NCBI RefSeq assembly: GCF_009720485.1 | Contig: NZ_CP045245.1 | Coordinates: forward strand, 1,984,001 to 2,048,000 | Source: Cellulomonas sp. JZ18 | Lineage (GTDB): Bacteria > Actinomycetota > Actinomycetes > Actinomycetales > Cellulomonadaceae | DNA length: 64,000 nt | Direction of reading: 5' to 3' | Program-made: the position numbers and the translations under genes | Shown: piece after piece, positions 41,677 through 51,007 of the stretch | Layout of the letters: every line of letters starts with the position of its first letter | Position numbering within the stretch: the first letter of the stretch is position 1 | The notes under the pieces: generated by a model | Seen by the model: the letters and a program-made list of their open reading frames with translations, nothing else | Databases searched by the model: none | What the model was told of the DNA's origin: nothing

Positions 41677-43166
41677 CAGTACCCCCCGAGGGACGCGATG
41701 GTGGCGGGGCCCCCGCCCTGGATGCCGCCGAACCCGCCGGCCTGGATGGACGAGGCGCCCTGCCGCACGCGCGCGGTGCGCCCGACGAGGCGGTTGAAGT
41801 CCTCGGTGTGGTGGGCCTTGTCCAGGCCGACCTCGTACGTGATCTTGCCGCGCTTGACCAGCTCGGCCAGGTGCTGGTCCATCGTGTGCATGCCGTCGTC
41901 CGCGCCGGCCTGCATCGCCGAGTAGATCTGGTGCGTCTTGCCCTCGCGGATGAGGTTGCGGATCGCGGGCGTCGCGAGCATCACCTCGGTCGCGACGACG
42001 CGCCCCGTGCCCGTCGCGCGCTTGCACAGCGTCTGGCAGACGACGCCCTGGATGGCCGCCGCGAGCTGGGTGCGGATCTGCGCCTGCTGGCCCGACGGGA
42101 AGACGTCGATGATGCGGTCGATCGTCTGGGCGGCGTCCTGGGTGTGCAGGGTGGCGAACACGAGGTGGCCGGTCTCCGCCGCCGTGAGCGCGACGCCGAT
42201 CGTCTCGAGGTCGCGCATCTCGCCGACGAGGATGATGTCCGGGTCCTGGCGCAGCACGTGCTTGAGCGCGTTGGCGAACGAGTGGGTGTCGGCGCCCACC
42301 TCGCGCTGGTTGACGATGCACTTCTTGTGCCGGTGGAGGAACTCGATGGGGTCCTCGACCGTCATGATGTGGTCCTCGCGCGTGCGGTTCGCGAGGTCGA
42401 TGATCGACGCGAGCGTCGTCGACTTGCCGGAGCCCGTCGGGCCCGTCACGAGCACGAGCCCGCGCGGCAGGCCCGCGAACGAGCCGACCGACGCCGGGAC
42501 GCCGAGCTCCTCGAGCGGCTTGATCTCGTAGGGGATGACGCGGAACGCCGCGCCGATCGACTCGCGCTGCTGGTACAGGTTCACGCGGAACCGCGCGACG
42601 TTGCGGACGGAGTACGAGAAGTCGAGCTCGAGCGCCGTCTCGAACTGCTCGCGCTGCTTCTGCGTCAGCATCGCGTACACGCTGCGGCGCAGCGGGTCGG
42701 GCAGCATCGTGCCGAACTGCTCCAGCGGCCGCAGCGCGCCCGACACGCGGACCATCGGCGAGGAGCCGGCCGTCAGGTGGACGTCGGACGCGCCGAGGCG
42801 GTGCATCTCGATGAGCACCTCGTCGATCGAGACGTCGCCCTCGTGGCGCGCGGTGCCCATGCCGGCGCGCGCCGACGCGGTGGCACCGGGGCGCGCGGCC
42901 GGCCGCGGCTCCGCAGGGCGGGCCGGCTCGGCCTGGTGCGTCCCCGCAGGCGTCGGCGCGTACGGCGCGCCGGGACCGAACGGCGGCGCGGGCGTGGCGG
43001 CCGGCGGCGGCGCCGCGGTGGGTGGGAAGGGCCGGCTCTGGGACGGCACGGGCTGGTACGTCCCGGGCGGCACGGGGCGCGCCTCCCCCGCAGCCGGTCC
43101 CGCCGGCTGGTAGGGCGGCAGGGGCCGCGTCGGTTCGCCCGACGCCGGCCGGTAGGTCTCAGTCAC
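41676..43166 (-). CDS. pilT: Pilus retraction ATPase PilT with long Pro-rich N-terminus
   Basis: Hexameric ATPase that depolymerises pili. The core from about residue 115 has LIEMHRLGASDVHLTAGSSP, Walker A GPTGSGKSTTLASI, the Asp box EDPIEF, Walker B LVGEMRDLETI, the His box FATLHTQDA and the PilT-specific AIRNLIREGKTHQIYS. The 496 residues are roughly 130 longer than usual because of a Pro/Ala-rich, probably disordered N-terminus, plus a Gly-rich tail. The GTG at 43166 has GGAGG 8 bases upstream. A retraction motor implies twitching motility or DNA uptake is possible. Confidence 0.96.
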   Translation of the reverse strand: MTETYRPASGEPTRPLPPYQPAGPAAGEARPVPPGTYQPVPSQSRPFPPTAAPPPAATPAPPFGPGAPYAPTPAGTHQAEPARPAEPRPAARPGATASARAGMGTARHEGDVSIDEVLIEMHRLGASDVHLTAGSSPMVRVSGALRPLEQFGTMLPDPLRRSVYAMLTQKQREQFETALELDFSYSVRNVARFRVNLYQQRESIGAAFRVIPYEIKPLEELGVPASVGSFAGLPRGLVLVTGPTGSGKSTTLASIIDLANRTREDHIMTVEDPIEFLHRHKKCIVNQREVGADTHSFANALKHVLRQDPDIILVGEMRDLETIGVALTAAETGHLVFATLHTQDAAQTIDRIIDVFPSGQQAQIRTQLAAAIQGVVCQTLCKRATGTGRVVATEVMLATPAIRNLIREGKTHQIYSAMQAGADDGMHTMDQHLAELVKRGKITYEVGLDKAHHTEDFNRLVGRTARVRQGASSIQAGGFGGIQGGGPATIASLGGY

Positions 43167-43282
43167 GTCGTCTGCCTCCAGGCTCTCCAGCACGGTGTGC
43201 CGTCGCCGCAGCGGTGCACGGCACGTTCGTCATCGGCCGCGCGCGGTCCCGACTTGAGACCCGCCGCCGTCCGCGGCGCCCG

Positions 43283-44956
43283 TCAGGCGACGACCCGCAG
43301 GATCTCCTCGAGCGACGTGTCGCCCGCGGCGACCTTGAACCAGCCGTCGTCGCGCAGGGTCCGCATGCCCTGCCTGACCGCAGTCGCCCCGATCTCCGCG
43401 GACGACGCGTGCGCGACGGCGTGCCGCTCGATCTCCTCGGTGACCCGCATGACCTCGTGCAGCGCGAGGCGGCCCTTGTACCCGGTCCGCGAGCACGCCA
43501 CGCAGCCGGCGGGGCGGAACAGCTCGGGGATCGGCTCGCCCGGCACCCACGGGAACCGCGCGGCCTCGAGCTCGCCGGGCGTGGGCGTGTAGGGCTCCTT
43601 GCACTTCGGGCACAGCCGCCGCGCGAGGCGCTGGGCGACGACGCAGTCGAGCGCCGACCCGACGAGGAACGGCTCGATCCCCATCTCGGTGAGCCGGGTG
43701 ACGGCGGACGGCGCGTCGTTGGTGTGCAGCGTCGAGAGCACGAGGTGACCCGTGAGCGCCGCCTCGACGGCGATCTGCGCGGTCTCGTGGTCGCGGATCT
43801 CACCGAGCAGCACGACGTCGGGGTCGGAGCGCAGGATCGAGCGCAGCGCGGCGGCGAACGTCAGACCCGCCTTCGGGTTGACCTGCACCTGGTTGATCCC
43901 GGGCAGCCGGTACTCGACGGGGTCCTCGACGGTGATGACGTTGATGTCCGGCTTCGACACCGCGTTGAGCGTCGCGTACAGCGTCGTCGACTTGCCGGAC
44001 CCCGTCGGGCCGGTCACCAGGATCATCCCGTAGGGCTTGGTGTACGACTCGCGGTACGTCTCGTAGTTGTGCTCGAGGAAGGACAGGTCGCGCAGGTCCA
44101 GGCTCGCGGTCGAGTTGTCGAGGATGCGCATGACGATCTTCTCGCCCCACACCGTCGGCAGGGTCGCCACGCGCAGGTCGATCTTGCGCCCGTTGTGGTT
44201 GACCGACATGCGCCCGTCCTGCGGCTTGCGCTTCTCGGCGATGTCGATGTCGCTCATGATCTTCACGCGGCTGATGACGCCGCCCTGGATGTTCTTGGGC
44301 GAGCGCTGCATCTCGTGCAGGACGCCGTCGATGCGGTAACGCACCCGCAGGTCGTGCTCGCTCGGCTCGATGTGGATGTCCGACGCGCGGTCCGTGATCG
44401 CCTGCGTCACGAGCAGGTTCACGTAGCGGACGATCGGCGCGTCGTCGTCGATGCTGTCGCCGATGCGGGACAGGTCGACCTCGGGCTCGGGCGCCTCCTC
44501 GACGAACGCCGAGGACAGGTCCTCCATCTCGTCGTCCGCGCGGCAGAACCGGTCGATCGCGCGCAGCACGTTGTCGTACGTGGCCACGACGGGCACGACG
44601 GGGACGCGCGCGACCGTCCGCACGTCGTCCACGGCGACGACGTTCGCCGGGTCCGCGGTCGCGAGCACGAGCGCGCCGTTGCGGATCGCGACCGGCAGCA
44701 CCGAGTACCGCCGGCACACCGACGCCGGGACCATCGCGACCGCGGTCCGGTCCACCGGGTACTCGTCGAGGTCGACGAACTCCATGCCGACCTGCGCGGC
44801 GAGCGCGCGCACGAGCTGGGCCTCGCTGAGGATCCCCAGCTCGACGAGCGTGCGTCCGAGCGACGTCCCCATGGACGCCTGCTCGTCGATCGCGGCGAGG
44901 AGCTGCGCCTCCGACACGAGCCCCTCGTCGAGCAGGATCTCCCCGAGCTGCTTCAC
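43283..44956 (-). CDS. pilB: Pilus extension ATPase PilB
   Basis: Hexameric ATPase that drives pilus polymerisation. The 557-residue protein begins with a GspE N-terminal domain (KQLGEILLDEGLVSEAQLLAAI), then has SDIHIEPSE, Walker A GPTGSGKSTTLYATL, EDPVEYRLPGINQVQVN, Walker B LLGEIRDHETAQIA, LSTLHTNDA and the zinc tetracysteine (CPKC ... CVAC). GTG at 44956 with GGAGGG seven bases upstream. First pil gene, 239 bases after aroE; that gap holds the aroE terminator and probably the pil promoter. Confidence 0.97.
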   Translation of the reverse strand: MKQLGEILLDEGLVSEAQLLAAIDEQASMGTSLGRTLVELGILSEAQLVRALAAQVGMEFVDLDEYPVDRTAVAMVPASVCRRYSVLPVAIRNGALVLATADPANVVAVDDVRTVARVPVVPVVATYDNVLRAIDRFCRADDEMEDLSSAFVEEAPEPEVDLSRIGDSIDDDAPIVRYVNLLVTQAITDRASDIHIEPSEHDLRVRYRIDGVLHEMQRSPKNIQGGVISRVKIMSDIDIAEKRKPQDGRMSVNHNGRKIDLRVATLPTVWGEKIVMRILDNSTASLDLRDLSFLEHNYETYRESYTKPYGMILVTGPTGSGKSTTLYATLNAVSKPDINVITVEDPVEYRLPGINQVQVNPKAGLTFAAALRSILRSDPDVVLLGEIRDHETAQIAVEAALTGHLVLSTLHTNDAPSAVTRLTEMGIEPFLVGSALDCVVAQRLARRLCPKCKEPYTPTPGELEAARFPWVPGEPIPELFRPAGCVACSRTGYKGRLALHEVMRVTEEIERHAVAHASSAEIGATAVRQGMRTLRDDGWFKVAAGDTSLEEILRVVA

Positions 44957-45195
44957 GCGCGTCCCTCCACCCTCGTCGGGTGCGCCGGTGCTGCACCCGA
45001 ACGGGGACATCGGCAGGCGACGACGCGGGCCTGAGCAGCCCCGGGAGGGTCGGCGGACGACCACCCGTACGGCGGGTGGTCGTCATCACCCGACCGTGGC
45101 GGTGGCCCGGGTCGGTGTGACGGCGGACCGGTGCCCTGCCCGCCCGGCGGCGGCCGTCAGCCGGCGGGGTCGGCCGACGGTGCCGGCGCGCGGCG
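44957..45195. other. Gap between aroE and pilB
   Basis: 239 bases without a gene. It holds the hairpin at 45056-45084 and must contain the pil promoter, but no clear -35/-10 pair could be assigned. Confidence 0.4.
45056..45084 (-). terminator. Hairpin after aroE
   Basis: An 11-bp inverted repeat (45056-45066, 45074-45084) with a 7-base loop, 112 bases past the aroE stop and upstream of pilB. Likely ends the alaS-ruvX-mltG-aroE unit. Confidence 0.65.
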
Positions 45196-46044
45196 TCAGC
45201 GCACGACGGGTGCGAGCGCCGCCTGCAGCGCGGCGTCCATCGCCGCGACCGGGGCCGGGCGACCCGTCATGAGGCGCACCTGCTCGACGGCCTGGTGGAG
45301 CAGCATCCGCTCACCGCCGACCGTGCGCCCGCCGCGGGCCTCCCACGCCTGTGCGAGTGCCGTCGGGCGGGGGTCGTAGACGACGTCGAGGAGGACGCCG
45401 CGCGCCGCGTCGGGCAGGGCGGGCGCCAGCGCGTCGGGCGCGCGCGCCGGCAGCGTCGACACGACCACGTCCGCCGTCGCGAGCTCCGGGGCGGACGCGT
45501 CGAGCGGTCGCAGGACCGGCTCGACCCCCATCCGGTGGGCCGCCCGCAGCAGCGAGCCCGCGCGCGCGGCCGAGCGCACGTGCACGGACGGCGTGGCGCA
45601 CCCGAGCTGGGCGAGCGCGGCGAGCGTCGACGCCGCCGTGGCGCCCGCGCCGAGCACCGCGGCCGACCGCACGCCCCCGGTCACGCCCGCCTCCCCCAGC
45701 GCGGCGACGATGCCGTGCACATCGGTGTTGGCCCCGGTCAGCGTGCGGCGCGCACCCGCACCCTGCGGCAGCACCGTGTTGACCGCGCCCACCACCTGCG
45801 CGAGCGGCTCGACGTGGTCGAGCAGCGGCAGCACCGCGTGCTTGAGCGGCATGGTCAGGCTCAGTCCGGCCCACGTGGGGTCGAGCGCCTCGAGGAACCC
45901 GGGCAGGGCCTCCTCGGTGACGTCGTGCACCTCGTAGCGCCAGTCGTCGAGCCCGAGCGCGCCGTACGCGGCACCGTGCAGGACCGGGGACAGCGAGTGG
46001 GCGACCGGGTGGCCGAGGACGGCGCAGCGACGCGGCCGGCTCAC
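45196..46044 (-). CDS. aroE: Shikimate dehydrogenase
   Basis: Reduces 3-dehydroshikimate with NADPH. The 282-residue protein has the substrate site HSLSPVLHGAAYGALGL, the catalytic lysine in TMPLKHAVL, the aspartate in NTDVHGI and the NADPH loop VLGAGATAAST. The GTG at 46044 overlaps the mltG stop (GTGA). In related genomes aroE and aroC are close neighbours; here the pil locus lies between them. Confidence 0.96.
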   Translation of the reverse strand: MSRPRRCAVLGHPVAHSLSPVLHGAAYGALGLDDWRYEVHDVTEEALPGFLEALDPTWAGLSLTMPLKHAVLPLLDHVEPLAQVVGAVNTVLPQGAGARRTLTGANTDVHGIVAALGEAGVTGGVRSAAVLGAGATAASTLAALAQLGCATPSVHVRSAARAGSLLRAAHRMGVEPVLRPLDASAPELATADVVVSTLPARAPDALAPALPDAARGVLLDVVYDPRPTALAQAWEARGGRTVGGERMLLHQAVEQVRLMTGRPAPVAAMDAALQAALAPVVR

Positions 46045-47267
46045 CCCTCGTTCTCCGCCTGCCACTGGCGCAGCAGGGCCTCGTTCTCGAGGTGCTCCTC
46101 GTGCGTCTCGGCGAACCGGGTCTCACCGGTGTCGAGGTTGACCGCGACCCAGAAGATCCACGGTCCCGGCTCGGGGTTGAGCACCGCGTCGATCGACTTG
46201 CCACCCGGGGACGCGATCGGCGTGGGCGGGAGGCCCGTGTGCATGTAGGTGTTGTAGGGGTTGGACGCGTCGCGCGTCATCTCCCGCGTCAGCTGGGTCC
46301 CGGAGATGTTGAGGCCGTAGGCCACTGCCGCGTCGATCTGCAGGATCATGCCGCGGTCGAGGCGGTTCTGGATCGCGCGCGCCATCTTCGGCCGGTCCTC
46401 GTCGTGCCGGGCCTCGCGCTCCACGAGGGAGGCCTTGTTCAGCACGGTCTCCCACTGGTCCTGCGGCACGCCGCGGCTCGTGAGCTCCTGCACCGTGCGC
46501 TCGACCATCTGCCGCAGCACGGACGCCGCGTCGGCACCCGGCTCCACCTGGTACGTCGACGGGAACAGCCAGCCCTCGACCTTGCCGCCGGCCTCGGCGG
46601 GCAGCCCGATCGCGGCCGGGTCCGCTGCGGCGGCGGCCACCTGGTCCACCGGCAGGAGCGTCACCTCGCTGACCCGGTCGAAGATCTGCGCCGCCGTGTA
46701 GCCCTCGGGGATCGTGACCTTCATCGAGACCTTGCTCGTCGGGTCGAGCAGCGCGAGGACCGCGTCCGACGCCTTCATCTCGAGCAGGAGCTGGTACGTG
46801 CCCGGCTGGATCGACGCGGCGTCGGGGTTCGCCTCGTACGCGTCGAGGAACGCGCCGGCGGTCGCCACGACGCCCGCCTCCACGAGGGTCGTCGCCATCG
46901 CGGCGCCGGTGTCACCGGGGTTGATGACGACGGGCGGCGCCCCCGGACGTCCCGGACCCGGGAAGTCCTCGACCTGCGCCTCCTGCGACTGCCCCCGTCC
47001 GCCGAACAGGTCGGCCCCGCCGAGCACGGAGAACACGACGTAGGCGGCACCGGCGACCATGACGAGCGCCACGACCAGCACGGCGACCGAACGGCGCCGG
47101 CGCTGCTTGCGCATGCGCTCCGCGTGCCGCCGCCCCGCGGACCGTGACCGGCGTGCGGTCCCGCCCTGCGGGGGCGTCGGGGCGTGCCCGACCCGCTCGG
47201 CACCGAACAGGTCGGCCGCGCTCTCGTCGGACGTCACCGAGGCCCACCACTCCGTCTGGTTGCTCAC
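46041..47267 (-). CDS. mltG: Endolytic murein transglycosylase MltG (YceG-like)
   Basis: Cleaves nascent peptidoglycan strands and may set glycan length. The 408-residue protein has a long cytoplasmic start with a basic patch (MRKQRRRR), one membrane segment (SVAVLVVALVMVAGAAYVVF), then a LysM-like and a YceG domain: IPEGYTAAQIF, EGWLFPSTYQVEPGA, the catalytic glutamate region ASLVEREARHDEDRP and NPYNTYMHTGLPPTPIASPG. GTG at 47267, six bases after ruvX. Confidence 0.96.
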   Translation of the reverse strand: MSNQTEWWASVTSDESAADLFGAERVGHAPTPPQGGTARRSRSAGRRHAERMRKQRRRRSVAVLVVALVMVAGAAYVVFSVLGGADLFGGRGQSQEAQVEDFPGPGRPGAPPVVINPGDTGAAMATTLVEAGVVATAGAFLDAYEANPDAASIQPGTYQLLLEMKASDAVLALLDPTSKVSMKVTIPEGYTAAQIFDRVSEVTLLPVDQVAAAAADPAAIGLPAEAGGKVEGWLFPSTYQVEPGADAASVLRQMVERTVQELTSRGVPQDQWETVLNKASLVEREARHDEDRPKMARAIQNRLDRGMILQIDAAVAYGLNISGTQLTREMTRDASNPYNTYMHTGLPPTPIASPGGKSIDAVLNPEPGPWIFWVAVNLDTGETRFAETHEEHLENEALLRQWQAENEG

Positions 47268-47273
47268 CTGCCG

Positions 47274-47846
47274 TCACTCCACCGTCGTCGTGCCGTCGCC
47301 CGCAGGCCCCTCCACGCCTCGGCGCGGAGCGCGTCGGTCGACGTCGACCCGTTCCCCGGGGCGCCGCCCCGTCGCCCTCTCGGCGTCGAGCGCGTGCTGC
47401 AGGATGACCACCGCGGCCGCCTGGTCGACGACCTGTCGGTGGCGGCGTCCGGATCGGCCGGACGCCTGGAGCGCCTGATGTGCGGTCACCGTGCTCATCC
47501 GCTCATCGACCAGCCGCACCCTCACGGGGGCGACCGAGCGCGCCAGTGCGACAGCGTACGCGCGCGCGAGCGCTGCCGACGACCCCTCGCCGCCCGAGAG
47601 ATGCCGAGGCAGGCCGACGTAGACCACCTGCGCGTCGCGCTCACGCACGTGCTCGGCGATCGTCACGACGTCCGCAGACCCCGGACGCGCGCGTCCCTCG
47701 GCCCGCCGCAGCGTCGCCACAGGCGTCGCCAGCATGCCGTCGGGGTCGCTCGCCGCGACCCCGACCCGCACGGTGCCGACGTCGACGGCGAGCCGGACGC
47801 CGCGGGTCACGGCATCCGGCCCGTCCGCCGGGTCGAGGTCCGGCAC
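47274..47846 (-). CDS. ruvX: Holliday junction resolvase-like protein RuvX (YqgF)
   Basis: RNase H-fold nuclease of the YqgF family, linked to pre-16S rRNA processing and possibly recombination. The 190 residues include RLAVDVGTVRVGVAASDPDG (first acidic residue), VYVGLPRHLSGGEG, VRLVDERMSTVTA and the final aspartate in VVDQAAAVVILQHALD. A C-terminal Arg-rich tail of about 30 residues is extra. Start is GTG at 47846, one base after the alaS stop; a later GTG would drop 13 residues. alaS-ruvX-mltG-aroE is a conserved actinobacterial unit. Confidence 0.93.
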   Translation of the reverse strand: MPDLDPADGPDAVTRGVRLAVDVGTVRVGVAASDPDGMLATPVATLRRAEGRARPGSADVVTIAEHVRERDAQVVYVGLPRHLSGGEGSSAALARAYAVALARSVAPVRVRLVDERMSTVTAHQALQASGRSGRRHRQVVDQAAAVVILQHALDAERATGRRPGERVDVDRRAPRRGVEGPAGDGTTTVE

Positions 47847-47847
47847 G

Positions 47848-50541
47848 TCAGCCGCGCACCGCCGCGAGGACCGCGTCGAGCGCGGCGGGCAGCGCCGCCG
47901 CGTCCGAGCCGCCGCCCTGGGCGACGTCGTCCTTCCCGCCGCCACCGCCGCCCAGCACGCCCGAGGCCGTGCGCACGAGCGCCCCGGCCCGCAGGCCGGC
48001 CTCGCGCGCGGCGGCGTTCGTCGCGATGACCACGACCGGCCGGCCCTTGCTCGTCCCACCGACCGCGACGACGGACGGGGACGCCTCCCCCAGCCGGCCC
48101 CGCACGTCGAGCGCGAGCGTGCGCAGGTCGTCCGCGGAGGCCACGTCCCCGGCGTCGTGCGTGACCACGAGCGTGGTGCCGACCTGCTGGGGCGCCGCCG
48201 CGAGCGTGCCGGCCGCCGCGAGGAGCTGACCCTGCCGCAGCGACGCGAGCGCCTTCTCCGACTCCTTCAGCCGCGTCAGCAGCGACGACACGCGGTCGGA
48301 CAGCTCGTCCGGACGCGCGCCGAGCAGGCCCGACAGCTGGCTCACCAGCGCCCGCTCCTTCGCCTGGTAGCCGTACGCCTGGTCGCCCACGAGCGCGTCG
48401 ACGCGGCGCACACCGGACCCGATGGACGACTCCCCGAGCAGCGTGACGAGCCCCAGCTCGCCCGAGCGGCGCACGTGCGTGCCGGCGCACAGCTCGCGCG
48501 ACCAGTCGCCGCCGATCGAGACCACGCGGACCTCGTTGCCGTACTTCTCACCGAAGAGCGCCATCGCACCGAGCGCGCGCGCCTCGTCGATCGCCATGAC
48601 CCGGTCGGTCACCTCGAGGTCGTCCTGCAGCCGCTCGTTGACCCGGCCCTCGATCTGCGCCAGCGACGACGACGGCACACCCGCACCGGAGCGGAAGTCG
48701 AAGCGCAGCCGGCTGGGCGCGTTCTCCGACCCCGCCTGGGTCGCGGTGTCGCCGAGCTCCTCGCGCAGCGCCTTGTGCACCATGTGCGTCGCGGTGTGGG
48801 CGCGCGCGATGGCACGCCGACGCGTCGTGTCGATCGTGGCGGTGCCCGCGTCGCCGAGCGTCAGCGTGCCGTCGACCAGCCGGCCGTGGTGCACCGACAG
48901 CCCCTTGATGGGCGCCTGCACGTCGTCCACCTCGACCAGCGCGCCGCCGTCGAGCGCGATCGTCCCGGTGTCGGCGAGCTGGCCGCCCGCCTCGGCGTAG
49001 AACGGCGTGACGTCGAGCACCACCTGCACGTGCGCGGGCGCGGTCGCCGACGGCGCCGGGACGCCGTCGACGAGCAGGCCGACGACCTTCGCGCGCGCCG
49101 ACGTGTCGGTGTACCCGACGAAGCGCACGGGCGCGCCGCTCTCCTCCGACAGCGTCGCGTGCAGCTGCTGGTACGCCGACGTGTCCGCGTGGCCCGTCTT
49201 CTTGGCGAGCGCGTCCGCGCGGGCGCGCTCGCGCTGCGCCTGCATGAGCGAGCGGAACGCCGTCTCGTCGACCGTGACGCCGTGCTCCGAGGCCATCTCG
49301 AGCGTGAGGTCGATCGGGAAGCCGTAGGTGTCGTGCAGCGCGAACGCCTGCTCGCCCGACAGCACCGCGGGCGAGGTGCCGGCCGCGGCGCGCGCCCGGC
49401 CGACCGCGCCCTCGAAGATCGTCGTGCCGGCCGTCAGGGTCCGCAGGAACGCGTCCTCCTCGCCGTACGCGACCTGGGAGATGCGGTCGAAGTCCCGGAT
49501 CACCTCGGGGTACGAGGCCCCCATGAGGTCGCGGCTGATGGGCAGGAGCTCGGGCAGCGACGCCTCCTCGACGCCCAGCAGGCGCATCGAGCGGACCGTG
49601 CGCCGCACGAGCCGGCGCAGCACGTAGCCGCGACCCTCGTTGGACGGCGTGACGCCGTCGCCGATGAGCATGAGCGCCGAGCGCACGTGGTCGCCCACGA
49701 CGCGCAGACGCACGTCGTCCTCGCCGCCGGCGCCGTAGCGGCGGCCGGTCAGCTCCGCCGCGCGCTGGATCACCGGGAAGACCTCGTCGGTCTCGTACAT
49801 GTTGTTGACGCCCTGCAGGAGGTACGCGATGCGCTCCAGGCCGGCGCCGGTGTCGATCGCCTTGCGCTCGAGCTCACCCAGCAGGGGGTAGTCCTTGCCG
49901 CGGCCCTCGCCGCGCACGAACTGGTCGAACACGAGGTTCCAGATCTCGACGTACCGGTCGCCGCCGGGGTCCACCGTGCCGCCCACGGCGTCGGGCCCGA
50001 ACTCGGGACCGCGGTCGTAGTGCCACTCGGCGCAGGGGCCCGCGGGGCCGGGCTGGCCCGTGTCCCAGAAGATCTCCTCGCGCGTGAGCCGCACGATGTG
50101 GTCCGGGTTCACCCCGACGCGCACGAGCGCGTCCGCGGACTCGGCGTCCTCGTTCCAGATCGTCACCCAGAAGCGGTCGCCGTCCATGCCGAGGCCGCCC
50201 TCGGCCTGCGAGCCCGTGAGGAAGCCCCACGCGAGCTCGATGGCGCCCTCCTTGAAGTAGTCGCCGAACGAGAAGTTCCCGAGCATCTGGAAGAACGTGC
50301 CGTGGCGCGTCGTGCGGCCCACGTTCTCGATGTCGTTGGTGCGGATGCACTTCTGCGCGTTGGCGACGCGCGGCCAGGGAGCGTCCTGCGTGCCCAGGAT
50401 GTACGGGATGAACGGCACCATGCCGGCGATCGTGAAGAGGATCGACGGGTCCGGGGAGATGAGCGGCACGGACGGCACGATGGCGTGGTCCTTGCTCGCG
50501 AAGTAGTCGAGCCAGCGCTGGCGGATCTCGGCGGTGCGCAT
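47848..50541 (-). CDS. alaS: Alanyl-tRNA synthetase
   Basis: Charges tRNA-Ala. The 897-residue protein starts MRTAEIRQRWLDYFASKDHAIVPS and includes the class II motifs (FTIAGMVPFIPY, RHGTFFQMLGNFSFGDYFKEGAIELAW), the editing-domain zinc residues in HTATHMVHKAL and CAGTHVRRSGELG, and the C-terminal DHHA1-like domain with GGGGGGKDDVAQGGG. ATG at 50541. Confidence 0.98.
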   Translation of the reverse strand: MRTAEIRQRWLDYFASKDHAIVPSVPLISPDPSILFTIAGMVPFIPYILGTQDAPWPRVANAQKCIRTNDIENVGRTTRHGTFFQMLGNFSFGDYFKEGAIELAWGFLTGSQAEGGLGMDGDRFWVTIWNEDAESADALVRVGVNPDHIVRLTREEIFWDTGQPGPAGPCAEWHYDRGPEFGPDAVGGTVDPGGDRYVEIWNLVFDQFVRGEGRGKDYPLLGELERKAIDTGAGLERIAYLLQGVNNMYETDEVFPVIQRAAELTGRRYGAGGEDDVRLRVVGDHVRSALMLIGDGVTPSNEGRGYVLRRLVRRTVRSMRLLGVEEASLPELLPISRDLMGASYPEVIRDFDRISQVAYGEEDAFLRTLTAGTTIFEGAVGRARAAAGTSPAVLSGEQAFALHDTYGFPIDLTLEMASEHGVTVDETAFRSLMQAQRERARADALAKKTGHADTSAYQQLHATLSEESGAPVRFVGYTDTSARAKVVGLLVDGVPAPSATAPAHVQVVLDVTPFYAEAGGQLADTGTIALDGGALVEVDDVQAPIKGLSVHHGRLVDGTLTLGDAGTATIDTTRRRAIARAHTATHMVHKALREELGDTATQAGSENAPSRLRFDFRSGAGVPSSSLAQIEGRVNERLQDDLEVTDRVMAIDEARALGAMALFGEKYGNEVRVVSIGGDWSRELCAGTHVRRSGELGLVTLLGESSIGSGVRRVDALVGDQAYGYQAKERALVSQLSGLLGARPDELSDRVSSLLTRLKESEKALASLRQGQLLAAAGTLAAAPQQVGTTLVVTHDAGDVASADDLRTLALDVRGRLGEASPSVVAVGGTSKGRPVVVIATNAAAREAGLRAGALVRTASGVLGGGGGGKDDVAQGGGSDAAALPAALDAVLAAVRG

Positions 50542-50620
50542 GTCGTCCTCGGTCGGGTTCTGCCGGCGCGGACGCGTCGGCTCGAGCGGTGGTGCGGGGC
50601 GGAGGGGTCCGGCCTGCGGG

Positions 50621-51007
50621 TCAGAAGAAGGGGGCCCGGTCGTCGTCGTCGGGGTCCTGCGTCGGCGCGCCGTCCCAGCCGCGCGCGCGCAGGCCCCCCG
50701 CGAGGTCGTCCCGGTCAGGGGTGCCGCCGAAGGCCGCGCGCAGCTCGTCCTTGCGGCGCGGGGCGGACGCGCGCAGCTCGTCGACGTCCACGTCGCCCAC
50801 CAGCGCCTCGAGGAGCTCGGCCTCGCGGGCGGCGACGCCGGCGCGGAAGTCGTTGCGGGCGGCGTGCAGCGCGCGCGACACGCGGCTGACGCCCTCGACC
50901 GTCTCCACGGTGCCTGCCGGCGCCCACGTCTCGACGACGCGGCGGCCGTTGCGCACCGCGGCGACCGTCAGCGCGACGCCGACACCGACCCAGAACAGGC
51001 GCTTCAC
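50621..51007 (-). CDS. DUF6167 family protein
   Basis: A 128-residue protein with one N-terminal membrane segment (LFWVGVGVALTVAAVRNG), a helical middle (ALHAARNDFRAGVAAREAELLEALVGD) and an acidic end. It lies between a DUF948 gene and alaS, its standard place in actinobacteria. ATG at 51007 overlaps the DUF948 stop (ATGA). Function unknown. Confidence 0.8.
   Translation of the reverse strand: MKRLFWVGVGVALTVAAVRNGRRVVETWAPAGTVETVEGVSRVSRALHAARNDFRAGVAAREAELLEALVGDVDVDELRASAPRRKDELRAAFGGTPDRDDLAGGLRARGWDGAPTQDPDDDDRAPFF

Noticed and set aside
43167..43282. Extra small gene between pilB and pilT
   Set aside because: 116 bases with no coding start and Shine-Dalgarno pair and no conserved peptide; it is simply the pilT leader.
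50542..50620. T-box leader upstream of alaS
   Set aside because: The gap is only 79 bases and contains no T-box sequence or specifier stem.
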